A DNA stretch of 64,000 nt from Erwinia sp. OLFS4 (GCF_002752165.1 NZ_MOMB01000003.1:62001-126000), one strand, 5' to 3'; positions 33,228-42,455 are shown, numbered from the stretch's first letter. The notes: generated by a model from the letters alone, not told the origin. Made by a program: numbers and translations.

Positions 33228-34223
33228 CTACTGCCATTGGCGGTGATAGGCACCGAGCGTGGTCTGTGTGCCTTCCGCCAGTTTACCGAGTCCTTCGTTC
33301 CAGGCCGGATCGATACGAAAATCGTCCGGGCAAGCTTTACACTGGTCAATAGCCTGACGCCAGATAGCTGACACCTGAGCAACATAGGCCGGACTGCGCT
33401 GGCGGCCTTCGATTTTTACCGAAACAATACCGCTTGCCAGTAGTTCGGGCAGAAGCTCAAGGGTATTCAGGCTGGTCGGTTCCTCCAGCGTGTGATAGCA
33501 GTGTTTATCCACGCGGTAACGACCTTTGCACAGGGTTGGGTAGCCGGCATTTTCATCCGGTCGGTAACGGTCAATCAGCACATTATTAAGCCGTGACTCT
33601 AAGCCGTCGTCCGTTTGCTGCCAGCGGACAAAGCGGGCTGGCGAACAGGCGCCGGCAGTATTGGGCGACTCACCGGTTAGCCATGAAGAGAGATAACAGC
33701 GACCTTCAGCCATAATGCACAGGCTGCCAAAGGCGAAAACTTCCAGCGGAACCCGAGTACTTCGTGCCAGCTGACGTACCTGATGCAGGGACAACACGCG
33801 TGGCAATACCACTCGGGCAATGGCGAAATGGCGCTGGTAAAAAGCAATCGCTTCGCTGTTAGTGGCCGATGCCTGAACGGAAAGATGCAGCTCCATTGCC
33901 GGATAACGCGTCGAAGCGTATTCCAGCGTGGCAATATCTGCCAGAATCAGCGCATCGGCGCCGCTATTGACCGCAATATCGACGGCCTGCTGCCAGCGGC
34001 GAAAATTATCCGGATGGGAAAAGGTGTTAATGGCCACATGCAGCTTGCGCTGATGCTGATGGGTGTAAGCGACCGCTTCCTGTAAGCGCTTTTCGCTAAA
34101 ATTCAGGCCAGCAAAATGGCGAGCGTTGGTATCATCTTTCAGGCCGATATAAACCGCATCCGCACCATTTTCAATGGCTGCTTTCAGCGCAGGAAGATTC
34201 CCGGCCGGGCATAGCAGTTCCAT
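33228..34223 (-). CDS. ubiU: UbiU, U32-family partner of UbiV
   Basis: 331 residues, equal to E. coli YhbU/UbiU. It starts MELLCPAGNLPALKAAIENG, the U32 signature. Cysteines that could bind 4Fe-4S occur in SLCIMAEGRCYLSS, AGACSPARF and TLCKGRYRVDKHC. It works with UbiV and the SCP2 protein UbiT, which is encoded divergently 200 bp away. Operon ubiU-ubiV. In E. coli this cluster is expressed mainly without oxygen. Confidence 0.95.
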   Translation of the reverse strand: MELLCPAGNLPALKAAIENGADAVYIGLKDDTNARHFAGLNFSEKRLQEAVAYTHQHQRKLHVAINTFSHPDNFRRWQQAVDIAVNSGADALILADIATLEYASTRYPAMELHLSVQASATNSEAIAFYQRHFAIARVVLPRVLSLHQVRQLARSTRVPLEVFAFGSLCIMAEGRCYLSSWLTGESPNTAGACSPARFVRWQQTDDGLESRLNNVLIDRYRPDENAGYPTLCKGRYRVDKHCYHTLEEPTSLNTLELLPELLASGIVSVKIEGRQRSPAYVAQVSAIWRQAIDQCKACPDDFRIDPAWNEGLGKLAEGTQTTLGAYHRQWQ

Positions 34224-34423
34224 TTTCGGGGTCCTTATTTTTTGAGAGGTGCGCAGCAGTTTAAATAGCCTGGCGCATGCTGGCTTTGATTTGAGGCAGT
34301 GAAAAGGACGGATTACGGTTGCTGAGGAAAAATACGGCCAATCGCCTGCTTTGTTGATCCAGCCAGCCGATCGTTAATCGGCCTGTGGCAAAATGAGAAA
34401 AATTTGCAAACAGGAGTTATCAG

Positions 34424-34948
34424 ATGTTCCATCGCTTCCGTGCGGCATGCGTTAATAAAGGTCCGGGTTTTATGCGGTTTCCACTGCGCGTTACCCCTTT
34501 CATCGTCAGGAAACATGTGTTGCAACAAGTGCTATGCTGGCAGTTCAGCCAGGCACTGGCTGACGGTGAGATAGACTTTCTTGAAGGGCGCTGGTTAGGG
34601 ATTGATATCACCGATCTGGCTTTATGCTGGAAAATGACGGTCAGTAACGGCCGGATTGTGCTGGCCGAAGGCCCCCTGGCTGATGTATGGTTTCGCGGTC
34701 AGGTAAATGATTTACTGTTAATTGCTGCCCGTAAGCAGGATCCGGACACGCTATTTTTCCAGCGCAGGCTGATTATCGAAGGTGATACAGAACTCGGGCT
34801 GGAGGTAAAAAACCTGATGGACGCCATCGAGCTTGAAACGCTGCCAGCGCCCCTGCGTATCGGGTTATTAACGCTGGCATCTTTTGTCGAAGCGGGACTT
34901 AACGAGGGCGCGAATTCGTCGCCGGATCGCGCAGGTAAGCTATGTTAA
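34424..34948 (+). CDS. ubiT: UbiT, SCP2-domain lipid-binding protein of anaerobic ubiquinone synthesis
   Basis: 174 residues, equal to E. coli YhbT/UbiT. The SCP2 sterol-carrier-like domain (about 45-145) binds the prenylated precursor and is the anaerobic counterpart of UbiJ. Visible segments are ITDLALCWKMTVSNGRI and RLIIEGDTELGLEVKNLMDA. The ATG at 34424 is preceded by CAGGAG. Its stop overlaps yhbS by 7 nt. Divergent from ubiUV. Confidence 0.94.
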   Translation: MFHRFRAACVNKGPGFMRFPLRVTPFIVRKHVLQQVLCWQFSQALADGEIDFLEGRWLGIDITDLALCWKMTVSNGRIVLAEGPLADVWFRGQVNDLLLIAARKQDPDTLFFQRRLIIEGDTELGLEVKNLMDAIELETLPAPLRIGLLTLASFVEAGLNEGANSSPDRAGKLC

Positions 34949-35445
34949 TCAGAACTGAAATTGGGGTTGATGCCGCCAGCATCGACAGCTTGTTACGCAG
35001 CTGCTTTGCCGGGTCTGACGAAGCGCAACTGGTGCACCAGTTGCGCGAAGACGGTCTGTTAACGCTGGGCATGGTGGCAACAGATGAGGAAGGGCAGGTA
35101 TTGGGCTATGCCGCATTCAGTCCGCTTACGCTCAGGGGTGAAGATCGCGGCTGGGTGGTGCTGTCGCCGCTGGCGGTCGATGAACGTATGCGCGGCGAAG
35201 GGCTGGGCAAAAAATTGATCTATGAAGCCATGGATGTGCTTAATGAGTTCGGCTATAGCGCTATTTTTGTGCTGGGCGATGCGACGAGATATGGCCGTTA
35301 TGGTTTCGTACCGGCAGCAGATTATCAGCTGCGCTGTCGTTGGCCAGAAAGCGAGGCAACTTTTCAGGTTTACCCACTGGCTGCACAGGCTGTTGAAGGT
35401 GTGCAGGGTGAGGTTGAGTTTTCCGCACCTTTTAACCGTGTTTAA
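34942..35445 (+). CDS. yhbS: YhbS, GNAT-family acetyltransferase
   Basis: A 167-residue GNAT protein matching E. coli YhbS in length. The acetyl-CoA site is in [21 protein letters not shown] (R/Q-x-x-G-x-G/A type, about 76-96), followed by [14 protein letters not shown]. The substrate is unproven. It starts within the end of ubiT. Its 3' end overlaps the convergent yhbQ by 14 nt. Confidence 0.93.
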   Translation: MLIRTEIGVDAASIDSLLRSCFAGSDEAQLVHQLREDGLLTLGMVATDEEGQVLGYAAFSPLTLRGEDRGWVVLSPLAVDERMRGEGLGKKLIYEAMDVLNEFGYSAIFVLGDATRYGRYGFVPAADYQLRCRWPESEATFQVYPLAAQAVEGVQGEVEFSAPFNRV

Positions 35446-35776
35446 CCGACAGCAGCCAGTGACTGAGACAGCATGGCTGTTCAGCAATCAGACGCAGTTT
35501 TTGCTGGCGTGTTAACTGCTTAACCCGATATTCGAGCCGCGATGCACTGGCGCGATCGCCGGCGGCAGTATCAAAAAGTAATTCCAGCGGGCCTTTGCCA
35601 CGCAAAGATTTTGCCCCTTTGCCACGCTGGTGCTGGGCAAAACGGCGGCTGACATCGGTGCTGATGCCGGTATAAAGCACGCCGCGCGCGGTGCGCAGAA
35701 TATAGAGCCGCCAGGCGGCCACCAATGGCGGCGTTAGCGCTGCTGATTGTGCAGGTGGTAACAGGGCAGAAGTCAT
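35432..35776 (-). CDS. yhbQ: YhbQ, GIY-YIG nuclease-superfamily protein
   Basis: A 114-residue single GIY-YIG domain. The motif appears as [16 protein letters not shown] (about 23-38), then [21 protein letters not shown], and a Glu in LEYRVKQL that would be the metal ligand. E. coli YhbQ is 100 residues; the extra 14 N-terminal residues here suggest a true extension or a later non-ATG start. Function in vivo is uncertain; DNA-damage-linked nuclease activity has been proposed for the family. Confidence 0.9.
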   Translation of the reverse strand: MTSALLPPAQSAALTPPLVAAWRLYILRTARGVLYTGISTDVSRRFAQHQRGKGAKSLRGKGPLELLFDTAAGDRASASRLEYRVKQLTRQQKLRLIAEQPCCLSHWLLSVKHG

Positions 35777-35829
35777 GGTTATGCCGGATGCTATGGCAAC
35801 GCACCTTTTTTATTCAGGAATTAATCAGT

Positions 35830-36261
35830 ATGGATAATAGCATCCCGGCGGCTATCTGCCGCTACCTGAAAAAACAACATGTGCTATCGCTGTGCGCCGG
35901 AACCCCGCCGTGGTGTGCTAACTGTTTTTACGTTTTCAATGAACAGCAGCAGGTCTTCTGGCTGATGAGCGATGCCGCCACGCGCCACGGCATGCTGATG
36001 CAGGCACAACCGCTGGTGGCCGGAACGATTAATGGCCAGACGCGCAGTCCGATGCTGATTAAAGGTGTCCAGTATCAGGGCGTTATTGTCCGGCTTGCTG
36101 GCGAACAGGCTTCACGGGCGCGCAGTGCCTATATCCGCCGTTTCCCCATTGCTGCCAGTGCGCAAGCTCCGCTGTGGGAAATCGCCATCAGGGAGCTGAA
36201 AATGACGGATAACACGCTGGGATTTGGCAGCAAGTTACGCTGGCAGCATGAAAGTGTCTAA
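35830..36261 (+). CDS. yhbP: YhbP, UPF0306 flavin-reductase-like fold protein
   Basis: 143 residues, similar to E. coli YhbP (147). It belongs to the pyridoxamine-phosphate-oxidase-like split-barrel group (UPF0306); function not known. Conserved parts are WCANCFYVFNEQQQVFWLMS and TDNTLGFGSKLRW at the C-terminus. ATG at 35830 chosen from the match and from AGGAATT upstream; the longer frame from 35725 lies over yhbQ. Confidence 0.88.
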   Translation: MDNSIPAAICRYLKKQHVLSLCAGTPPWCANCFYVFNEQQQVFWLMSDAATRHGMLMQAQPLVAGTINGQTRSPMLIKGVQYQGVIVRLAGEQASRARSAYIRRFPIAASAQAPLWEIAIRELKMTDNTLGFGSKLRWQHESV

Positions 36262-36284
36262 CGGCGACCGATCCCGCCCGGCGT

Positions 36285-36806
36285 TCAGGATGCCATTTTG
36301 AGAAGACGCAGTGATTCGCGATTAAAAGCGGGCAGATCGTCCGGTGTTCTGCTGGTAACCAGATTATCGTTATCGACTACCACTTCTTTATCATAAAAAT
36401 CGGCACCCGCGTTTTTTAAGTCAACTACGATCGGTTTCACCGCCGTCATTTTTCGGCCGCGTACCGCATCGGCACTGATCAGCAGCTGCGGACCATGACA
36501 GATAGCAAAAACCGGTTTACCACTGGCGACAAAGTCCCGGGTGAATGTTACAAAACGGTCGTCTGCACGCAGGCTGTCCGGTGAGTAACCGCCGGGAAGC
36601 AGCAATGCATCAAAGTCTGCCGGGCTGACGCCGTCAATGGCTTTATCGATCACCACCGTCTGGCCTTTTTTGCCTGTGACGGTTTTTCCCGCCTGTTTCT
36701 CAATGGTTACCACGTTATAACCCGCATCACGATAGGCTTTGGCGGGGGAAGTGAATTCGGTGTCTTCGAATTGGTCGCTGATCAGCACCGCGATGGTCTT
36801 CATCAT
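36285..36806 (-). CDS. yhbO: YhbO, DJ-1/PfpI-family stress protein
   Basis: A 173-residue member of the DJ-1/PfpI family (E. coli YhbO 172), reported to act as a deglycase/chaperone-like stress protein; the exact reaction is debated. The nucleophile is the Cys in FAICHGPQLL, with the conserved Glu in IEKQAG... region earlier. GGAGG four bases before ATGATG sets the start at 36806 and rules out the 21-codon extension. It is the last yhb gene before the block that starts with nrdG. Confidence 0.93.
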   Translation of the reverse strand: MMKTIAVLISDQFEDTEFTSPAKAYRDAGYNVVTIEKQAGKTVTGKKGQTVVIDKAIDGVSPADFDALLLPGGYSPDSLRADDRFVTFTRDFVASGKPVFAICHGPQLLISADAVRGRKMTAVKPIVVDLKNAGADFYDKEVVVDNDNLVTSRTPDDLPAFNRESLRLLKMAS

Positions 36807-36935
36807 GTTTCCTCCTTTCAGATCATCATACCCACCGGTTAAGTCTGGCTGGCGATGGTGGTTATGCAACCAGGAATATTCTGCAACCGCTATGCTGCCA
36901 GTTTTTGAAAGGAGAGTGTGCTGGCCGTAAGCTGA

Positions 36936-37421
36936 CTACAGCGTGCTGCTACTGGCCTGACGCAGCCGATGGATAACCTGGTTGCTGCTGCCGCGCCACA
37001 CCAGGCGAGGATCTTTTTTTGCCAGCTCAAAGCGGCCATCCACCAAGACATCCAGATGGGCAATAACTGCCTGCTGTGCGCTGTTAAGCTCCTCCAGCCG
37101 GTAGCCGGTCCACAGCCAGATATCTTTTCCGGCACACTCATGCCGCACGCGTTTCACCAGATGCAGTACTTCCGCAACGTTGGCCGGATGCAGCGGATCG
37201 CCACCGGAGAGTGACAGCCCCTGGCGCGGAATGCGACGATCCTGCAGATCAGCAATGAGCCGATCTTCCCACTCGCAGGTAAAAGGCACGCCACTATTTA
37301 CCCGCCAGCTACACTGGTTATAACAGCCCGGGCACTGATGCTCACAGCCGGATACAAACAGCGTGCAGCGGGTACCGGGACCATTAACCACATCCACCGG
37401 ATAATATTGCTGAATATTCAT
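36936..37421 (-). CDS. nrdG: NrdG, anaerobic ribonucleotide reductase activase
   Basis: A radical-SAM enzyme that makes the glycyl radical on NrdD. 161 residues (E. coli 154). The 4Fe-4S motif CxxxCxxC is CEHQCPGC (residues 26-33), preceded by GPGTRCTLFVSG; the SAM-binding GGDPL follows. The start overlaps the nrdD stop by 4 nt, so the two are coupled. Its last residues (RQASSSTL) are longer than in E. coli. Confidence 0.95.
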   Translation of the reverse strand: MNIQQYYPVDVVNGPGTRCTLFVSGCEHQCPGCYNQCSWRVNSGVPFTCEWEDRLIADLQDRRIPRQGLSLSGGDPLHPANVAEVLHLVKRVRHECAGKDIWLWTGYRLEELNSAQQAVIAHLDVLVDGRFELAKKDPRLVWRGSSNQVIHRLRQASSSTL

Positions 37422-39556
37422 TCCGCTACTCCTGCGGGCAAATGTTTTACCCGTCGTTTAACCTCCTCCTGCTTGCCGGCATTAAACGGACGGGCGTCGG
37501 GGCTGCCAAGGTAGCCACAGACGCGGCGGGTTACCGAAACGCTAGCCGGGTCGTGATTACCACAGCCAGGGCAGACAAATCCTTTACTGGTACAGGTAAA
37601 TTCGCCGTGATAGCCGCATGCATAACATTCATCAATTGGCGTGTTGGTGCCGTAGTAGGGTACCCGGCTGTAACTGTAATCCCAGACATCCTCCAGCGCT
37701 TTCAGGTTATGCTGTAAATTAGGGTATTCGCCGTAGCAGATGAAACCACCGCTGGCGATAGCAGGATAAGGGGCTTCAAAGTCCAGTTTATCGTAGGGGT
37801 TGACCTTTTTTTCCACATCAAGATGGTAGCTGTTGGTGTAATAGCCTTTATCGGTTACCCCGGCGACCAGCCCGAAGCGGGCGGCATCCAACCGGCAGAA
37901 GCGATCGCACAGATTTTCGCTTGGGGTGCTGTACAGGCTGAACCCGTAGCCGGTTTCCGCCTTCCATTTTTCCGTCGCTGTCCGCAGATGCTGCACAATA
38001 GCCAGCGCTTTTTCACGACGTGCCGGCGAGTCAAACAAATGACATTCGGTGCCATACAAGGCGTTGATGGTCTCATGTAAGCCGATGTAGCCCAGCGACA
38101 GGCTGGCTCTGCCGTGACGGAATAACGGGGCAATATCATCATCCGCCTGTAAACGAACGCCACAGGCACCTTCCATATAGAGAATGGGTGCAACGCGCGC
38201 TTTTACCCCTTCCAGCCGGGCTACCCGGGTCATTAACGCACATCTGGCGAGCGTCAGCCGCTCATCCAGCAATGACCAGAAACGCGATTCATCACCGGCG
38301 GCTTCCAGCGCAATGCGCGGCAGATTAAGGCTGATCACCCCGAGATTATTGCGTCCTTCATGGATTTCTTCGCCATTTTCTTCATAGCGGCCCAGAAAAC
38401 TGCGGCAACCCATCGGGGTTTTAAATGAGCCGGTCACCTTCACTACCTGTTCAAAATTGAGAATGTCGGGGTACATCCTCTGACTGGCGCAGCGTAGGGC
38501 CAGCTGTTTGATATCGTAGTTAGCGTCCTGTGGACGTAAATTTACCCCTTCACGCAGGGCAAAAACCAGCTTGGGAAACACGGCGGTTTTATGGTTGCGG
38601 CCAAGACCCGCCAGCCGGTTTTCTAAAATCGCCTGCTGAATCAGGCGCGCTGCCTCATCGGTCCCCAACCCAAAACCAAAGGTGACAAAAGGCGTCTGGC
38701 CATTGGCCGTGTGCAGCGTATTAACTTCATATTCCAGTGACTGGAACGCGTCATAACACTCTTTGCGCGTGCGCGCATCAGCATAGCCTTCAACGTCGGC
38801 AATTTGCCACTGTCTGGCAATGGCCCGATGTTTTTCCTGACTGGCGCGCACATAGGGTGCCAGCACTTCGTCGATGCGGTTAATTGTCGTGCCACCATAA
38901 ATATGGCTGGCAACCTGAGCAATGATTTGAGCCGTTACGGCGGTGGCAGTGGCAATGGATTTTGGCGGTTCTATCTCGGCATTTCCCATTTTAAAACCGC
39001 GGGTCAGCATACCTTGCAGATCAATCAGCATGCAGTTGAACATGGGAAAAAAAGGCGCGTAATCCAGGTCATGGTAATGAATTTCACCGCGTTCGTGTCC
39101 CTCAACCACTTCGCGCGGCAGCAGGTAGCGGGTGGCATAGTGCTTAGCAACAATGCCGGCCAGCAGGTCGCGCTGGGTGGGGATGACTTTGCCATCTTTA
39201 TTGGCATTTTCGCTGAGCAAGGCGGCGTCACTTTGCTCAATCAGACCACGAATTGCCGTATTCAGCCGGCCGCGTTGCTCGCGCGCCAGATCGCGATCGT
39301 GGCGATATTCAATCCAGCAGCGTGCGACCTGCGGCCAGGCACTGGCCATCAGCGCATCTTCCACCGCCCGCTGAATGTCGCTGATATCGACTTCATGCTG
39401 GGTTTGCAGGCGTTCACAGACGCTGGCGGTGATTGTCTGGCTCAGGGGGCTATCTGCTACTCCGGCGGCCTGCGCTGCCCGGCGAACAGCCTGTTCAATG
39501 CGGCTGGCATCGAAGGCCACTTTGCAACCATCTCGTTTGATCACCTGTGTCGCCAC
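37418..39556 (-). CDS. nrdD: NrdD, anaerobic ribonucleoside-triphosphate reductase
   Basis: Glycyl-radical enzyme that reduces NTPs to dNTPs without oxygen. 712 residues as in E. coli. An N-terminal ATP-cone (about 1-90, VIKRDGCKVAFDASRIEQAV) senses dATP/ATP. The C-terminal zinc site is CYACGYHGEF plus CPGCGN, and the radical glycine is in RRVCGYLG (about residue 681). The upstream region holds candidate NrdR boxes and an FNR site. Divergent from a SNF2-type helicase gene. Confidence 0.97.
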   Translation of the reverse strand: MATQVIKRDGCKVAFDASRIEQAVRRAAQAAGVADSPLSQTITASVCERLQTQHEVDISDIQRAVEDALMASAWPQVARCWIEYRHDRDLAREQRGRLNTAIRGLIEQSDAALLSENANKDGKVIPTQRDLLAGIVAKHYATRYLLPREVVEGHERGEIHYHDLDYAPFFPMFNCMLIDLQGMLTRGFKMGNAEIEPPKSIATATAVTAQIIAQVASHIYGGTTINRIDEVLAPYVRASQEKHRAIARQWQIADVEGYADARTRKECYDAFQSLEYEVNTLHTANGQTPFVTFGFGLGTDEAARLIQQAILENRLAGLGRNHKTAVFPKLVFALREGVNLRPQDANYDIKQLALRCASQRMYPDILNFEQVVKVTGSFKTPMGCRSFLGRYEENGEEIHEGRNNLGVISLNLPRIALEAAGDESRFWSLLDERLTLARCALMTRVARLEGVKARVAPILYMEGACGVRLQADDDIAPLFRHGRASLSLGYIGLHETINALYGTECHLFDSPARREKALAIVQHLRTATEKWKAETGYGFSLYSTPSENLCDRFCRLDAARFGLVAGVTDKGYYTNSYHLDVEKKVNPYDKLDFEAPYPAIASGGFICYGEYPNLQHNLKALEDVWDYSYSRVPYYGTNTPIDECYACGYHGEFTCTSKGFVCPGCGNHDPASVSVTRRVCGYLGSPDARPFNAGKQEEVKRRVKHLPAGVAE

Positions 39557-39567
39557 GATTGACTCCT

Positions 39568-39615
39568 TATCAATATATGGCGTGTTAATTCGATAATAGA
39601 CCCAATATGTAGCGT
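39568..39615 (-). promoter_or_regulatory. Pair of candidate NrdR boxes upstream of nrdD
   Basis: Box 1 is TATCAATATATGGCGT (39568-39583) and box 2 is ACCCAATATGTAGCGT (39600-39615). Against the palindromic consensus acaCwATATaTwGtgt they match about 11 and 13 of 16 positions, and they lie 32 bp apart, about three helical turns, as known for NrdR-controlled nrd promoters. NrdR repression of nrdDG is inferred. Confidence 0.65.
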
Positions 39616-39640
39616 TTTGTCGAAAATAACTGTGGTTGAA

Positions 39641-39654
39641 TTGATACAGGTCAA
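39641..39654. promoter_or_regulatory. Candidate FNR box between nrdD and the SNF2 gene
   Basis: TTGATACAGGTCAA matches the FNR consensus TTGATnnnnATCAA at 9 of 10 defined bases. It lies 85-98 bp from the nrdD start and about 115 bp from the divergent helicase gene. Anaerobic activation of nrdDG by FNR is known in E. coli, so this is the likely site. Confidence 0.65.
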
Positions 39655-39768
39655 AGAACAGACAACAGCGAATAAATTGGCAATGTCACGGTAAAGCGGG
39701 TTGCATCTCCCTGCCGCAGGTCGTTACTATTTCCTGTTATGCGGTAAAAAAAGTCCGTAAAAGGCTTA

Positions 39769-42357
39769 ATGAGAACCTTAATGTCTTCTTTTTCTTATGA
39801 CGCGACTCAGGTCAGACGCTGGCTCGGGGGGCGGACTGTTACCAAGGCACAGGACCTGATCCCGAGGGTACAGAACCTGCAGCGACAGCATAATCTGTTA
39901 ACGGGGGAAATTCCTGGCGTCGGGGATGAGCCATGGCGGGTTGTTGTCCATTTCAGCAGACCACAAGGAAAACTGCACGTCAGTGGCGAATGTACCTGTC
40001 CGGTGCAAACCAACTGCCGGCATGTTGCAGCAGTGATGCTGGCTAATTTGCAACAGCCGGTACAACAGGAAGCTTCTGCGCCGCGGCCGCTGCATGCTGA
40101 GCCGGTTCCGGCGCTGCATTTGCAATCGCGTTCGCGCTTTGTCAGTGGCTATGGCCGCTATGGTCACCGGCAGAAACGACTGGATTTTGCCGCGCTATCC
40201 TTCAGCTATAACGGCATCATGGTTGATGCCGATAGTCAGGAAACGATTTTTCCTGATGACCGTGGCCAGCGCTGGCAGCTGGTGCGTCAGACCGAAAAAG
40301 AGCAACGCTGGCTGGCTGAATTACAGGCGGCCGGCTTGCATGGGGTGCCGGCCAGCCACATCTATACGCCGGCCTCTTCGCCGTTGCCCGGCCAGCTACT
40401 TGTGCCAGAGCAACCCGGCGACTGGCGGCAGATTATCCGGCTGCTTTTACCGGCATTGCGCGCCCGCGGATGGCTTATCACTCTGGATGACGATTTTACC
40501 TGGAATCGCCGTGATATCGAGATGATCTCCGGCCGGATAAGCCGCCACGAACAGGGTGATTTCGCAATAGAACTGACGGTCAGCGCCGGTCAGCGTATCA
40601 TCCCACTGTTGCCCATGTTACCGGCTCTGCTGGCCCAGGATACTCGCTGGCTCAGCGGCGATCTTAGCACCATTGCCAATGAGGAAATTATTGAGCTGCG
40701 TGATGCCGATAATACGCGGCTGGCGCTGGCGGCGGCGCAGCTGAAACCGCTGCTGGCGAATCTGATTGACGTGCTGCCTGATGATGGCACACAGAGTCAC
40801 AGCCTGCCGCTGCCGCGGTGGGATCGGGGCCGGTTGGCGGCTCTGTCCCAGGTGGGATGCTGGCAGGCGGATGATGAGGCAGCAAGACTGGCTTTGAATG
40901 GCGAGTTGCTGCAGGTGGATAAGTTACCGGCTATTACGCCCCCGGCGGGTCTGCAGGCGACCCTGCGTGATTATCAGCTGCAGGGGGTAAGCTGGATGCA
41001 GGCCTTAAGCCGGCAATCGCTGGCCGGCGTTCTGGCCGATGATATGGGACTGGGTAAAACGGTACAAACCCTGGCGCATATCTTGCTGGAAAAAGAGAAC
41101 GCCAGGCTGGATCTGCCGGCGTTAATTGTGGTGCCGACCACCCTTATTTATAACTGGCTGAGTGAAGCTCAGCGCTTTGCTCCTGAGCTGCGCGTGTTAT
41201 CCCTTAGCGGACCACAGCGCAACGAATATTTTTCCTGTCTTGATCAGTATGATGTGGTGCTGACCAGCTATTCATTATTATGGCGCGATCAGGCGGTGTT
41301 AAGGAACCAGTCCTGGCATCTGCTGATCCTTGATGAAGCGCAGTATGTGAAAAATCCACATTCTCAGGCCGGACGGGCCATTCGTAAGCTGGATGCACGT
41401 CATCGTCTCTGTCTCACCGGTACCCCGCTGGAAAATCACCTTGGTGAGCTGTGGGCGCAGTTTGATTTTTTATTGCCCGGTTTTCTGGGTAGCGAAAAAG
41501 ATTTTTTACATCAGTGGCGTATTCCTGTGGAACGCCATGGTGATCACACCCGCCGTCAGCTGCTGGCGCAGCGAGTGCGGCCTTTTATGCTCCGTCGCCG
41601 CAAGCAGGAAGTCGTTGCAGAACTGCCGCCGAAAAACAGTATGGTGCGTCGTGTATTGCTTGAAGGGGCGCAGCGCGACCTGTATGAGACGGTACGCGTC
41701 GCGCTGGAACGTCAGGTCAGGCTGGCACTCAGCCGCCGTCAGGGACATGCTTCCAGCCGGATTCTGGTGCTGGACGCGTTGCTCAAACTGCGTCAGATCT
41801 GCTGCGATCCGCGGCTGGTTAAGCTGGATAATGCGACCAGCGTACGTCAGTCGGCGAAACTGACGCTGCTGCGTGAAATGTTGCTGGAACTGCTGGCAGA
41901 GGATCGCCATGTGCTGATTTTTTCCCAGTTTACCGAAATGCTGATGCTGATCGCCGGGGAGCTGAAAAAAGCGCGGATTGATTACGCGATGCTGACCGGC
42001 AGTACCCGCGATCGTCAGGCGCCGGTGGAACGCTTCCAGCGCGGTGAAGTACCGGTATTTCTCATTAGCCTGAAGGCGGGGGGCGTCGGGCTCAATCTGA
42101 CGGCGGCAGATACGGTGATACACTATGATCCCTGGTGGAATCCGGCGGCGGAAAACCAGGCGACCGATCGGGCCTGGCGTATCGGGCAGCAAAAAACCGT
42201 TTTTGTTTATAAACTGATTGTTGCAGACAGTATTGAAGAAAAGATTGTTAATCTGCAGCAGCAAAAGGCTTCTCTGGCCGAGAGTATTTTGCAAGGCAGC
42301 GCCGATGAAACCGCTTTGTTCAGTGATGAAGAGCTGGCGGGTCTGCTGAGTTCCTGA
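39769..42357 (+). CDS. SWIM zinc-finger SNF2-family (DEAD/H) ATPase
   Basis: An 862-residue protein. The N-terminus carries a SWIM-type zinc motif, CTCPVQTNCRHVAAVML (about 74-90, CxC...CxH). A low-similarity middle follows, then a complete SNF2 motor in the C-terminal half: ADDMGLGKTVQT (motif I), VVPTTLIYNW (Ia), LILDEAQYVKNP (motif II, DEAQ), LTGTPLENHLGELW (III), IFSQFTE (IV), LISLKAGGVGLNLTAAD (V) and DRAWRIGQQKTVFVYKL (VI). Such proteins move along or remodel DNA or nucleoprotein; the substrate is unknown. ATG at 39769 has AAAGG upstream; 39781 is possible. It differs from RapA, which lacks SWIM. Divergent from nrdDG. Confidence 0.88.
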   Translation: MRTLMSSFSYDATQVRRWLGGRTVTKAQDLIPRVQNLQRQHNLLTGEIPGVGDEPWRVVVHFSRPQGKLHVSGECTCPVQTNCRHVAAVMLANLQQPVQQEASAPRPLHAEPVPALHLQSRSRFVSGYGRYGHRQKRLDFAALSFSYNGIMVDADSQETIFPDDRGQRWQLVRQTEKEQRWLAELQAAGLHGVPASHIYTPASSPLPGQLLVPEQPGDWRQIIRLLLPALRARGWLITLDDDFTWNRRDIEMISGRISRHEQGDFAIELTVSAGQRIIPLLPMLPALLAQDTRWLSGDLSTIANEEIIELRDADNTRLALAAAQLKPLLANLIDVLPDDGTQSHSLPLPRWDRGRLAALSQVGCWQADDEAARLALNGELLQVDKLPAITPPAGLQATLRDYQLQGVSWMQALSRQSLAGVLADDMGLGKTVQTLAHILLEKENARLDLPALIVVPTTLIYNWLSEAQRFAPELRVLSLSGPQRNEYFSCLDQYDVVLTSYSLLWRDQAVLRNQSWHLLILDEAQYVKNPHSQAGRAIRKLDARHRLCLTGTPLENHLGELWAQFDFLLPGFLGSEKDFLHQWRIPVERHGDHTRRQLLAQRVRPFMLRRRKQEVVAELPPKNSMVRRVLLEGAQRDLYETVRVALERQVRLALSRRQGHASSRILVLDALLKLRQICCDPRLVKLDNATSVRQSAKLTLLREMLLELLAEDRHVLIFSQFTEMLMLIAGELKKARIDYAMLTGSTRDRQAPVERFQRGEVPVFLISLKAGGVGLNLTAADTVIHYDPWWNPAAENQATDRAWRIGQQKTVFVYKLIVADSIEEKIVNLQQQKASLAESILQGSADETALFSDEELAGLLSS

Positions 42358-42455
42358 ATGAACGAGTGGTTATGCTGAGAGCCGATAGGTGTTATCCGTT
42401 CTGTGTTATCAGCCCGTTCATTTCGTCATAACATCATGATTTGAAGGGAGTCTTC

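Noticed and set aside
34224-34423. FNR site in the ubiU/ubiT divergent region
   Set aside because: Anaerobic control is expected, but I see only half sites (TTGAT) without a convincing second half.
38804-39562. 252-codon plus-strand frame over nrdD
   Set aside because: Antisense shadow of nrdD.
41506-42294. 262-codon minus-strand frame over the SNF2 gene
   Set aside because: Antisense to conserved helicase motifs; no independent support.
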